From: Utricularia gibba
Lineage: Eukaryota; Streptophyta; Magnoliopsida; Lamiales; Lentibulariaceae
NCBI GenBank assembly: GCA_002189035.1
Contig: NEEC01000020.1
Coordinates: 62,001-126,000 of the forward strand
Length of the DNA: 64,000 nt
Direction of reading: 5' to 3'
Shown one piece after another: positions 34,666 to 46,408 of this stretch; within the stretch, counting starts at the first letter, position 1; every line of letters begins with the position of its first letter. The notes under the pieces were generated by a model. The model ran no database searches, was not told the origin of the DNA, and saw nothing but the letters and a program-made list of their open reading frames with translations. Position numbers and translations under genes: made by a program.

Positions 34666-35415
34666 AACTGCAGAGTGTTCGCATTTTGCGAGCAATAGAT
34701 CACTCCACGCTTGTCTCTGCGCTTTGTATAGATTAATTCAAACGTTGTTTTATCAACAGAAAATGTAGCACAACTGAAGATTTACTGCCTTGAGAAACGT
34801 TATGTATGTATTATCATACCAGACGGATGGAGAAATGACACACATTGATGAGGATGGGGGCAACCCAGTCTCTATGTGTACTCCAAATTCCAATCATCAC
34901 TTCCCGCGATGCCCGCAGATCACGACGACGGAACCATCGATCGTCTCGTTTTACTCCCTTTTGGGAGGCCAAGCTCGGTAAAGCCTAATAATTATATTTT
35001 ATTATAAATCCACGTCATTTTTATTTTCTAGTAGAATAAAATAAAAAGGTAATTTTGCTGGTTTAGGAAGCCCGATATCAGCGCTTTTTATGATGGGCAG
35101 CGTGCTATGCCACGAGACCCATCAACACACGTTTTTGAATTTGAATTCTCCGGGCAACGGGAGGGAGTGGAACGCTGACGCCTGAGCTCACTCACCCCTT
35201 TCCGTACTCCGGTAGATAATCCAACCGGCGACCAACGGCGGAAGAAACACTGCCAAGTCGCTCTCTTGTCTATTTTACGTGCGAGGTACAGAGTACCGGC
35301 CTTTCTCGTGGATTTTGCAGGTTTCGAGAAAACATCTTGACTCAAAGGTGCGATTCTTGATCTGCAGTAGCGGCAGATTGAATATCGAAGCAGAAAACGG
35401 TGAACACAAGCGAAA
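34666..35415. other. Intergenic between kinesin and B3 gene
   Basis: Kinesin 3' flank, then promoter and leader of the B3 gene. AT-rich at 34985-35050. No further gene supported. Confidence 0.5.
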
Positions 35416-36562
35416 ATGGTGGCTGCGAAGAAATCCGAGTATGAGGCTAGCAGGCAGAAGAGGCTTGAGGAGAATAAAAGGAGAATGGAAGAGCTGAATC
35501 TCACCGCCCTCGCTCAATCATTGCTCTCACCCAAGACGTCCCCTGTTTGCCCTCTTTTTTTTTTTGGCCTGATTCGTTTCCACTAGTTCGTTGTTATGAT
35601 ATCATCTCTTTCCTGCGTCTCTTTCTCGTGAACTATGCAGATGAAGAGGGTGAAACCTAAATCTCTGAAACTGCCGTTGGATCTCTCGGCAGTAAGACGA
35701 TCAAACAGGGTCGCTGACCTGCCGCCAATAAGCTATAAAGAAGTACGTAGTCCAGGCATACGTCTTATTTCTAATTATTTAACTCCGGCATCTCATGCTT
35801 ATTGTCTCTCACTGAACACACGATTTGTCTGGCTTTGTTCTGCCGGGTTCGAAATCTGCCTTAATCCTTGTCGACTTACAGGTGGTAAAAGAATCAGAGG
35901 GGAGAGTGAGGAGGTATATCCAGCACCCCATTTTCGTTGTGTCAATTGTTTTCCTCCAAAGAGAAGCAAAAAGGAAATCTTCACACTTCCGATGTTCTTG
36001 AATCAGCTACAGTCGCCACAGAGATTTATCGAACCGGGTCTATGCATCAGACGAGGCAAGGGAGCATGCTATAAGCAGGGCAGAAGAGCTTCAGTCACAG
36101 CTTGATCAAGCTACTCCCAGCTTCATCAAGCCCATGCTTCAGTCTCATGTTACTGGTGGATTTTGGCTGGTTTCTTTCTCAAACCCATACCCAAATGCTG
36201 CCTCTCTCAAAGCTTTTCTTTTTCTAGATTTCCCTCTCGTGAATACCAGGGCCTTCCTCTATTTTTCTGCCGGGGGCATCTCCCCCGCCGTGATGCCATA
36301 ATGAGTCTAATCGACGATGAGGGGCAACAGTTCGAGGCGAAGTACCTCGCTCAAAAGAACGGCCTGAGCGGCGGTTGGAGGGGTTTTGCGATAGACCATG
36401 AATTGGCCGACGGAGATGCTCTCATTTTTCAGTTGACTGAACCGACGACCTTCAAGGTGATCATGATTTCCTCATCTCCTTAACCCTCTCTTCACTATGA
36501 TTCTGAGAAGAGTCCACCCGTAGGTTCACATCATAAGGGTGAAGGAGCCCCAAGAGACTTGA
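35416..36562 (+). CDS. B3 DNA-binding domain protein (At5g42700-like)
   Basis: Six exons: 35416-35544, 35641-35742, 35882-35913 (32 nt), 36007-36169, 36250-36456 and 36524-36562, giving 223 aa. The N terminus has a basic coiled segment (EASRQKRLEENKRRMEELNL) and RRSNRVADLPP. After RVYASDEAREHAISRAEEL comes one B3 domain from about FIKPMLQSHVTGGFWL to the end, with FCRGHLPRRD, YLAQKNGLSGGWRGFAIDHE and LADGDALIFQLTEPTTFKVH. This layout matches the small single-B3 REM-like proteins such as Arabidopsis At5g42700, presumed nuclear DNA-binding proteins of unknown target. Without the short exon 3 the frames do not join. It is followed 347 bases later by RPL37a on the same strand. Confidence 0.87.
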
Positions 36563-36908
36563 AAGGAAGCACCAGCTGTTCTGGGAATGAACGATTCGTC
36601 ATGGCAATGTTTTTGTAAGATCCTGCTACATCATTATGAAACAACTGTGTAGTTCAAGCAAAAACAAAATGGCTTATATTCCCAGCAAGCAAAATCGCTT
36701 TTTGTTTTTAACAATGGGCTTGAGTCGTTTCGTGAAGATTGGGTAATGGGCTTCTCAGCCTAGACTTAGCCGGTGCAGCATATCAGCCCATAAATCCTGG
36801 AAGTTGGGTAATGGTAGGGCTTTCTCGTCGTTCCCATAAATAACTTTGGAGGGTCCGCTGCGATTGCCGAGCATCGTCTAGGTTTTTTTGGCTTCCTCGT
36901 CTGCTCCG
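36563..36908 (+). promoter_or_regulatory. RPL37a promoter with three site II motifs
   Basis: TGGGCT at 36715-36720 and 36747-36752, and AGCCCA at 36785-36790, lie 120-195 bases before the start codon. Clustered site II elements are typical of plant cytosolic ribosomal-protein genes and are bound by TCP factors. A pyrimidine-rich leader precedes the ATG. Confidence 0.6.
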
Positions 36909-37726
<818 letters not shown>

Positions 37727-40540
37727 ATTTTTTCTCAAACATTTGATCTCGGAGTTTCAAGCATCGTGTACTCCACTCAAACTTGTGATGATGGAAGTAT
37801 CTTTTGCTGCCATTGTTTCCTGCACTAAGGTCTGATGTAATGGAAGCCGTTTTGACATGGAAGTTTGAATTTCATCTTGTTTTATATTGGTGGTTGCATT
37901 TTTTTCGTCTGTTGAAAGTATTGATCTGCCATTTATTCAGTGTAACTGCGCAGTCGTTGATACAATGATGCCTATTTTATTGATTAGGTTTTTTAATGAG
38001 TTGATTTAGTTCTTAATTGCCGATAAACCATATTATGCATGGAGTTTTTAAACAGATGGAGCTGTTCGAAAAACACGGAAATCGTGACGAGAAGTCGGTA
38101 AGATTTTGAAAAAAAAAAAGAATAAAAAGAAAATGCGCGCGCGAGATATTTTGAATAAGAGCGAGCAGACTCGATGGTTCTCAATCTACCAAACTTGTCT
38201 TTCCGGAGGCTAGCAGGCGGAACTGTTCGGAAAAGATTGCCGAGTCATCTTCGTCTTCTCGATCGCGCTTCCGTTTCAGAAGCCACTGCCGGTTCTTTAT
38301 CGTGTTTATTGCAGTTGTAGAGATCTCTTTTCGCGTCGTCCGTGGGTGTCATTTAGTGCCGGTGGTTTTCAGAGGCCTACCTGGAGATGTAGATCTATGG
38401 TGGAACTCTGGATTGCGGACCAGTTTTTCGCGATTCTACAGATTTGTTGAATGTATCAGCGTAGATCTCATGTCACTGGATTCAGGAAGGAGCGACGTGC
38501 GTTGTGCAACGATGGATTACATTGCGAGACTTGGTTGGCGGACGCGAGTATCAGGCCGTGATGCACTCGCATTCATCCGTGCAACCGGTTTATAAGGTTT
38601 ACGCACAAAACGCTCCATGTTCTTCCGCTATAACTGTTTTATCATTGACGCATCCATCATGGACTTGTAGATGAGACGACTGCCGTTCAATCGGTAGTCA
38701 TGGCTAACAACTCACTACGCCTAGGTGAACTTTTACCAGTGTGAGGCACCAATCGCCAAAGCGAGTATTGATGTTCGACAGACCTCCTTCCCTTTGATCC
38801 TGGTTAACTTGGCTTCAATATATTGTGTTTGTGGTGTTTCCTTACGCTCGGTATCTTATTTTCCTTACGGTGTTGGTTGATCCCGAGTTGCAATATGCAT
38901 TCAGGCGGTTGATGCTCGACGTGTCCAGTTTCATTAGTGACATATGGCTGTGCTGTCACTTATTCGCCGGAAACTGCTACAACTATACAATATTTGTGAG
39001 TGTGTAAACCAATCAGAAACCTGCATTTACCAAACAGTATGTCATTCACAATTCGGCAAGCGCCTTTTTCTTGGATTTACAACTGAGCTGGAGAATGCTT
39101 GTTGCAGTAGCCTGGGATGATTGCTTTGAAGGAGACTCAAGTGCTTCTGGATGCATCCAGAAGATGGCGTTGCCAATAGTGGTTGATATGATTGATCAGA
39201 ACCACCGTCTACTTGTGCTCACCTCCAAAGCTTCAGAAGAATCTTTGAACTCATGCGCCATGAATGTGAGTTTTCTTGAATCTCTTTGACAAATTTCTGA
39301 GCTTTTATTTTACATCTGAATTCCATTTGCTTCGACAAATTTCTGGGATTTTCATTTCCATTTCCACCAAACCGCAACAACCAGCCCACCCATGTAATTA
39401 GTTGTTGTAGCTAGCCGTGATGAACTGTTTTCCCCGTGGACGATTCAGGCCTTATAGCCGCAATGATGGGCGCATGCTAAAACGCAACTGGTCAAAGATG
39501 GCCCCATTTGAATGCTGTTTATTTCGACGAGGTAAAAACAGCATTCATCCGAGGGAACTCTACACTTCATTCGTATGTGATTAGTCTCTAATTCATTTAT
39601 ACTGTCTGCAGGGATGTCATCCGGTAGAAAAAAAAAGGGACGGTTAACGCCGAATTACTCCGTAGTTGCACTTCTCTATCGTTCTGCACGGTAACGCCGC
39701 TACTGTTTCATGAAATCTATTTCCAGGTCGGTGACGAAAGTATTGGTCAAAAATTATAATTTGAACCTGCCAAAAGGCGTGGCCTGAAGTCGGCCTCTGA
39801 TGTATACCTTTTGTACTCAGTAAGACCCCAACAACGATTCAAGAGAGGCAACCGGTCAATGGCATTCAAACTGAATGCTTGGCATAATAAGGTAACACGC
39901 TCACTTCTCATTTTCTTCGTTGGATGGAATGAAGAAAATGGTTACGAGCGATGATGTACCTTACGCCGTTCACTTATACCGGGGATGGAAGGTTAGTGGT
40001 TTCAAGGAATTTCAGAAAAATCTTTTTTTACTTAATTTCTCTAAATACTGCATAAAATAAGTTCTAAGATCTTTTAGTCTACTAACTCATGTCATGCATT
40101 TACAAAAAGTATTGGCATGTCTCAACTCTCAATGCGAATGACTTTTACTAACCAAACTTTTATGGAATGCATTTATTACGTTGACATGTGAAATATAACC
40201 ACTAACCTTTTGAATAAATTTTGAATATAAGCATGAATTATGTGTAGGTAGCTTTATATAACGTGAGTCATTCCAGCGGTTTAGATAATTAATGTATGCG
40301 TAGACTTTCGGCTCTTGTTAGTTAAATAGTATTCAGTTTTGAAACTTTTGTTAATGTTAATAACTTTGGCTTTATTTATGTTATATAATATTTTATTAAC
40401 AAAAATCAATTTTCCAAATTTTGAAAAAATTGAAACCGTGCTAATGACTTCAATTGTATTCGAGTCTAAATACAATCCACTTAACAAAATGCCGCATTGT
40501 AAACGACTGTAGAAATTGTTTTTTAGCGTCAAAATCAATG
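37727..40540. other. Gene-poor intergenic region, left half
   Basis: No recognised gene. A 48-codon frame at 38174-38320 (MVLNLPNLSFRRLAGGTVRK...) is Ser/Leu/Arg-rich with only three acidic residues, like an organelle transit peptide, but no mature domain follows. Frames at 38302-38595 and 39071-39289 resemble nothing I know. From about 39990 the sequence becomes AT-rich. Confidence 0.45.
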
Positions 40541-40577
40541 TCATGATTGACGAAATGATTGTAATAATCAATTTCTT

Positions 40578-40751
40578 AAACATAAAACCTACGAATCTAA
40601 TCATTTTAGATTGAATATTAATTATAAAAATTAACTTAACGCAAAAATTTTAAAATTCTTCTTTAATCAAAAGATGCGCAAAAGTTAAGTTATAGTATTA
40701 ATTTATGAAGTAAAACTCAAAACATCATAAAATTTTCAAGTGGTCTACTGT
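40578..40751. repeat. Diverged direct repeat A, copy 1
   Basis: An AT-rich unit starting AAACATAAAACC and ending GGTCTACTG. Copy 2 lies 380 bases downstream, with shared blocks such as ATCAAAAGATGC and TCATAAA.TTTTCAA. By eye about three quarters of the aligned bases agree. It is probably the remains of an old transposable or tandem element. Confidence 0.65.
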
Positions 40752-40957
40752 GTGTGTTGAAAAAATTTTGAGGTTTATATTTGCATAAATTATTTTAACT
40801 TATTTCAAAAATATAGTGATTTTTCAATTTCATTTCAATTACAACTCAATACCTTTTTTAAGGAAAATAGCCATCTTTATTTTATCTCACACAAACTAAG
40901 TTAAAAAATTTTACACGTGGAAAAATGACCAGTTTTCTAATTACACCTCAATTTATT

Positions 40958-41148
40958 AAACATAAAAACTATGAGTGTTAATTTTAGATTTGAAAATTAA
41001 TTTAACACAAAAATATTAAATTCTGAGTTATTTTATCAAAAGATGCTCACAAGTCATTTAAGCTATAGAATTAACTTATGAATTAAACTCAACAAATCAT
41101 AAAGTTTTCAAAAGCAGGCAGAAAATAAATTTTCAGATTGTCTACTGT
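40958..41148. repeat. Diverged direct repeat A, copy 2
   Basis: Same unit as 40578-40751, with small insertions, including about 20 extra bases near 41116-41135. It runs straight into repeat B. Confidence 0.65.
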
Positions 41149-41220
41149 AACTTGATTTCATTCAGGCATGCATGCTTCAACCCAAACACAATTAGTAAAG
41201 AGGCTGTGCAGTGTGCATGC
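41141..41220. repeat. Diverged direct repeat B, copy 1
   Basis: A unit containing TTTCATTCAGG, then GCTTCAACC and AGTAAAGAGG, repeated about 100 bases later at 41239-41328. Confidence 0.6.
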
Positions 41221-41238
41221 AAAAAGTTTCTCGAAGTG

Positions 41239-41328
41239 CCTACTGAAACGTTATTTATTTTCATTCAGGAAAGCAAGCTTCAACACGAAATAAGAAATCA
41301 TTAAAGAGGTTAGCAGGGAGTGTGAACA
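41239..41328. repeat. Diverged direct repeat B, copy 2
   Basis: Second copy, with TACTG...TTTTCATTCAGG, GCTTCAACAC and CATTAAAGAGG in the same order as copy 1. Confidence 0.6.
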
Positions 41329-44300
41329 TACATTTCTTTTTTATTTGAGCAAGAAATGTAAAGGTGGCCAATAAAAGTGGAGTTTTCTAGGGTAAGGGCC
41401 CATACGGAATTGAAATCCAAGGATGCATAGAGCAGAAAAACTAGAACTGAACAAAAGACTTGCCACATGCAGTGGTGGGTATGTTAGGTGCGGCGTGACA
41501 GGTCGGTGACATGTGCATGTGGGATAACGCCATTATAATAAATATAAGCAATAAAAGGAGGAGCAGTTGGTGGTACCCCGTTAGTGATGAGCGCCCGTGT
41601 GGGATAGTGCTGGGTTATCCAGTAGGTGCGCTGGGGAACGAACACATGGACACCACCCTTGCCTGCCTTAATGAATACCTCCCCAACTGCCACCCAATAA
41701 CCAAAAAGCAACTACAAATTCAATGCCAAGTGTCTACGTTCGTGTGTGAATTGAGTCTCTTTCTTTTTCCCAGATTTTGGAAAGTAATTTTCTATAAGTG
41801 CGAAAAAAAAAGTTACCGGCTATGAGATCTGCGGAGGGGTTAATCAGAATCTATCTGTGTAACTGCCGGGATACGGTGCAACTGCCATGGAATTGAATGG
41901 GGATAGAATGGAATTGGTCCAGCAGGGAGGTAGTCATCCATCCATCCATCCAGCAGCTGGCAACTGGGAAACCTGCAACCCCCAGTCCCAGCTTTTTATT
42001 TGAATGGATTCGCTCGCTACGTCCAATTCCAAATCTCCTGCTCCCTGAGAGACTACTGGGAAAAGACAAGGTATTCGCTGTAGTACAGGAATGACGACAG
42101 AGAAACACAGGAAAGGCACTTCACTTTTCCATTATTTCAATCACTCCCTCTATTCCATAGCATGGGGACACGCATAGTATATACCTCTACAGCTATTTGA
42201 ATGGCAAGAGCACAAGGACAATGATATGAAGAACAGAAGCATACAAAGAATCAAAAAACAAGTGGGGGAGAGCCGACCGGATCGGAGTGTCCCCCGCACA
42301 TTTCTCTCCCTTTTTGACCGATGACCCACCGATCTGGCACCGCTAGCTCCCTGCTCACCACACCCCCAAACGTTTTTACCTTTCAAACAAGCCACTCCAA
42401 TCAAAATAACAATAGTTTTCCTCCCAAAATATGCCACAAACAGCAACCTAATTTATCTAACCACACACACAGGAGAGGGTGCAGCCATACCATACAACCG
42501 CATGGTGATGTGTATTTGATTCAAAAATAGAAAGCAATTAATTCTACTTCGACTCAATAATACATAGAGGAAGCACAAAAAATGGAGCGTGGCGTTGGAG
42601 GGAGGTATTGTAGGTAAACAGGGAGCTGAATGAATGCTCCTGTCCTACGGTCAATGGTAGGCTCTAAATTCACGCCAACTACCAAACAACAACTGTCTAC
42701 TCTTAAAAGCATCGGACAATAATACCCAGAAGGAAAGAATTCAAATTTTCCTGCGCACTAACTATTGCACCACAGATGAATATGGGAACCAGCCAACGGC
42801 ATTCGTAGCAATGAGGGAGGGAGCATCATGGGGCGCACCCAATCATGGGAATAGTAAAACTTCAGGCCTAAAGCAGCAGTTACTATTCAACTACTCTTTT
42901 TTTTTTTTTTTGTGAATAGCTTTGCCCTCATCCTCTGAATAACACTAGTCTAAAAAAAACTTTAGTCAATGCGGGAAAAAAAGACCTGAACAGAACATGT
43001 TCTGTCGTTTTTCTCATCCGCCTACCGCTAGACAACTAATACATGTTGAAAAGATGACCTTTTATATGTTCATGTTAGCCTAAAAGGAACAGTAAGATTC
43101 GGTCTCTCCACTCACCACACGACAGATTGTTCTTCTACACAGGAATTTTTCATCGCACATATTCTACCCTTTAAATAAAACATATTATATACAGGGGTGA
43201 ATTATGAGACTCGTTCAACTCTGGCACACAGAACTACTACTAAAAGACCCTTAGCAACTCATATTTACCAAGTACTAAAGACACCCTCTAACCAAACATA
43301 AAATACTTAAAAAAAGGTCCAGTGCAATTTAATTCAGGATAGAACATCTCTAGGTGGCCTGATTCTAGTTATAATATGATACAATTACAACTGCAGAGAA
43401 TACGAGAAGATACCTGAAGAATGAGCATCAGAAAGCATAATTGTCCCTGCGAAAACTAGGTCTAGTTTCCATCAATTAAGGCATGCTTCACTGAGTCTTT
43501 GGGACCTTGCCAGCTGGCGCCCACAGAAGCCTCATTCTGGGAAATCCTTATTTAAGTATATACAGCCTTGTTATCTCCCAGAGGGCGCTGCTAACAGATC
43601 GATGATAAATCATTCAATGTACTGAAAGATGCCCATACCCCATAAAGAGATCAATGTACAGTGAATACTAGAAACTTGAAGCAGGATATTTGCATTTGGC
43701 ACTATTCTTAGTGGATGCACATGCTGAGAATTATTAGAGTTTATGGAGAAATTAATGACACAGATATTCGTTAGTAAAAAAGCAAGCACTTAACTAGTTA
43801 TCTAAGAACCACTATTTGCTAGCTTTATTACATGACAGCGGAGCTGAGTCTCTTCATCACCAAACTCTTAAATTCAGATTCAAACGTCGAAGGTTTGTGC
43901 GTTAAAAACAGAGATTCAACAGTCAAAGGATCAAGCAACCGACGTATGATGGAACTCAATTAAAGGCACCACTTCTAGCCGAATTCTGGTATAACCACTG
44001 TATTCAATATAGCCGGTAATATTAAACTACTAGTTGGAATGTTGGCTATACCTTACTACTCAAGCGAAATGCAACGCAAAGCATCAAAGAAAAGGAATAA
44101 GAAAAGAACCACGAAATTACCCCCAAAATGATAAGTGAGAATAAGGACCATTTGATTTATTCCGAGATATGTGAACCTGAGGGAAAGAGACTCGCCAGTC
44201 ACCGGTCATCTCCTCAAAAGGGGGGTCCCCATCCTCATTCCCTTTGACCGAAAAAACGCTACTTTAACTAATAAGCCAGCTGCCTATTGAAAAAGCAAAC

Positions 44301-44631
44301 AACCTTAGACCCGCAACTATGGTTAGAACTCTACCATTTCCTGTAGTTAAGTAAACCACACGTGTGCCCCATGAAATATTTAGAACTGCACCGGGGTACA
44401 GATCGGTCAGAAGGCAAATGCAGAGATATCCCTCTGTTTCCATTTTGTGCATAACTATTCTCTCGCCGAACAAAGTGAAAGGAAGTTTTTAGTGGTTTCC
44501 CCTTCCATTGTTCAAATTCTTTCTCCTATCCTCCCCTTCCGTGTTTGCCTTCCCCTTATTTTGTTTCAGACAAAAGGAGTACGCAAAAAACTTGAGAAAA
44601 CGAAAACGGAACCACCGAGGGGAAGGAAAAC
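41329..44631. other. Gene-poor intergenic region, right half, with PUB promoter
   Basis: 3.3 kb with no supported gene on either strand. It holds a TCCA microsatellite near 41937-41951 and a T run near 42898-42912. The last ~400 bases should contain the promoter and leader of the PUB gene. No transposon terminal repeats or RNA genes were recognised. Confidence 0.5.
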
Positions 44632-45879
44632 ATGCCTGGGAGTTTAGAGTCGCTTGATGTCGGTGTGCAGATCCCTTACCACTTTCGCTGCCCGATTTCG
44701 CTGGAGCTAATGAGTGACCCAGTGACCGTTTGTACAGGCCAAACCTACGACCGCTCCAGCATAGAATCGTGGGTGGCTACGGGAAACACAACATGTCCGG
44801 TGACCAGAACGCCGCTCACAGACTTCACCCTTATCCCGAACCATACTCTCCGGCGTCTTATTCAGGACTGGTGCGTTTCCAACCACTCATTCGGAGTCGA
44901 GCGCATACCGACTCCAACGCAACCGGCGGATCCTATTTTGGTCCAGAATCTGCTGAATCAATTATCATCAAGTTCAAGTTCATTCGGGGTTAAAGTTTCC
45001 GCGCTGAGAAGGCTCAGAGGATTGTCGCACGACTCGGAGAAGAACCGAAACCTTCTTGCGGCAAATAACGCACGCCAGATCTTGCTATCTCTTGTTTTCG
45101 CTGACATCGGTTTACAACCATCGGAAGTTCATTTTGAATCCCTAGCGATACTGTCGGTGTTGGCGCTTTCAGAAACAGAGTGCTTCTACATCGCCTCCGA
45201 CCTCGATAGAGTCAGGTATTTGGTGAGTCTATTATTTCACTCGTCAATTGACGTTCGAGTCTACTCAGCGGCAGTGATTGAAATTGTGGCGGCGGGGATA
45301 CGATCCCCGGAGCTACGAGGCCAGATCAGTGGCGTCGATGGTGTATTTGAAGGCATAATCGGAATATTGAACTATCCTCTGTCATATCCGCGGGCATTGA
45401 AAATCGGAATCAAAGCTCTGTTTGCGCTATGTCTTGTGAAGCAGTACCGCCACCTTGCGGTTTCCGCCGGAGCGGTGGAATCGCTGATCGATCGCCTGCC
45501 TGAGTTCGAAAAGTGCGACGCCGAGAGAGCTCTAGCGACAGTGGAGCTCCTCTGCCGGATTCCGTCTGGTTGTTCAGCGTTCTCTTCCCACGCACTCACA
45601 GTTCCGCTTCTCGTGAAAATCATACGCAAGATCTCTGATCGAGCCACCGAATACGCCGCCGGCGCTCTCCTGTCTCTATGCTCCACTTCCGAAAAAGCTC
45701 AGAGCGAGGCGATTGCCGCCGGCGCCATGACTCAGCTACTATTGCTGGTTCAAAGCGACTGCACTGAGAGAGCGAAACGAAAGGCGCAAATGCTGCTGAA
45801 GTTGCTGCGGAACTCGTGGCCCCATGACATCATCGCCATTACGGATGATTTCGCCGGAAGCGACGTCGTTCCGTTTTGA
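44632..45879 (+). CDS. U-box E3 ubiquitin ligase with ARM repeats (PUB25/26-like)
   Basis: Intronless 415-aa frame. The U-box occupies about residues 13-87: IPYHFRCPISLELMSDPVTV, then CTGQTYDRSSIESW, NTTCPVTRTPL and LIPNHTLRRLIQDW. The rest is a run of ARM-type helices (for example VKVSALRRLRGLSHDSEKNR, AVSAGAVESLIDRLPEFEKC and AAGALLSLCSTSEKAQSEAI). Length, N terminus and intronless structure match Arabidopsis PUB25 and PUB26, which ubiquitinate regulators such as MYB15 and BIK1 in cold and immune signalling; the targets here are unknown. A single ATG at the U-box start leaves no start ambiguity. It is followed on the same strand by the transposase-derived gene after 529 bases. Confidence 0.94.
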   Translation: MPGSLESLDVGVQIPYHFRCPISLELMSDPVTVCTGQTYDRSSIESWVATGNTTCPVTRTPLTDFTLIPNHTLRRLIQDWCVSNHSFGVERIPTPTQPADPILVQNLLNQLSSSSSSFGVKVSALRRLRGLSHDSEKNRNLLAANNARQILLSLVFADIGLQPSEVHFESLAILSVLALSETECFYIASDLDRVRYLVSLLFHSSIDVRVYSAAVIEIVAAGIRSPELRGQISGVDGVFEGIIGILNYPLSYPRALKIGIKALFALCLVKQYRHLAVSAGAVESLIDRLPEFEKCDAERALATVELLCRIPSGCSAFSSHALTVPLLVKIIRKISDRATEYAAGALLSLCSTSEKAQSEAIAAGAMTQLLLLVQSDCTERAKRKAQMLLKLLRNSWPHDIIAITDDFAGSDVVPF

Positions 45880-46408
45880 AAATTTTTCACCCTTCAAATT
45901 CTCCCACCTTTTTCCCCAAGTCACAGAGGAGAAATTTAAAAAACAAAAAAAAAACACGAAAGTGGTCGCGGTCGCTCAACGCCAAGTCGTGTACGTAACT
46001 GTATCTATTTTGTTCGAAATTCAGTCAATTTTTGTCTGCACTCATTCCAAATGCCTGCCGGGTCAATGTAGATGGCCGTCTGACCGGGTTGAACCCGGTC
46101 ACGTGAGCCCATCCGGTATTGGGCTTCTTTTCATAGCCCAGACTAATTCTTCTACCTCACTCACCACCCATTTTCTGCTTTTAGTAGTCTTAGATTAGGA
46201 ATCCGCCTCAAAATCATTAATGGTGATTATATTTATTTAAATACTTGAAAAATAGTATTAAAAAGTCGCTTTAATTGTGATTAATTATGATTGCGATGAT
46301 GAGAAAATTCCCGCAAAAAGTCAAAACTAAAATAATAGTAATAACCGCGGCTCTCGTTCGGCAAAGAAGCGGCGGCGGCGGGCGGGGCTTTTGACAATCA
46401 AGCCGCCG
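45880..46408. promoter_or_regulatory. Upstream region of the HARBI1-like gene with palindrome and G-box
   Basis: A 19-base inverted repeat at 46082-46100 (9-base arms GACCGGGTT/AACCCGGTC around one G) is followed at once by the G-box CACGTG at 46100-46105. TGGGCTT and AGCCCA motifs lie at 46121-46140. Confidence 0.5.

Noticed and set aside
38302-38595. 97-aa frame in the gene-poor region
   Set aside because: Composition and lack of any recognisable motif or splice structure give no support.
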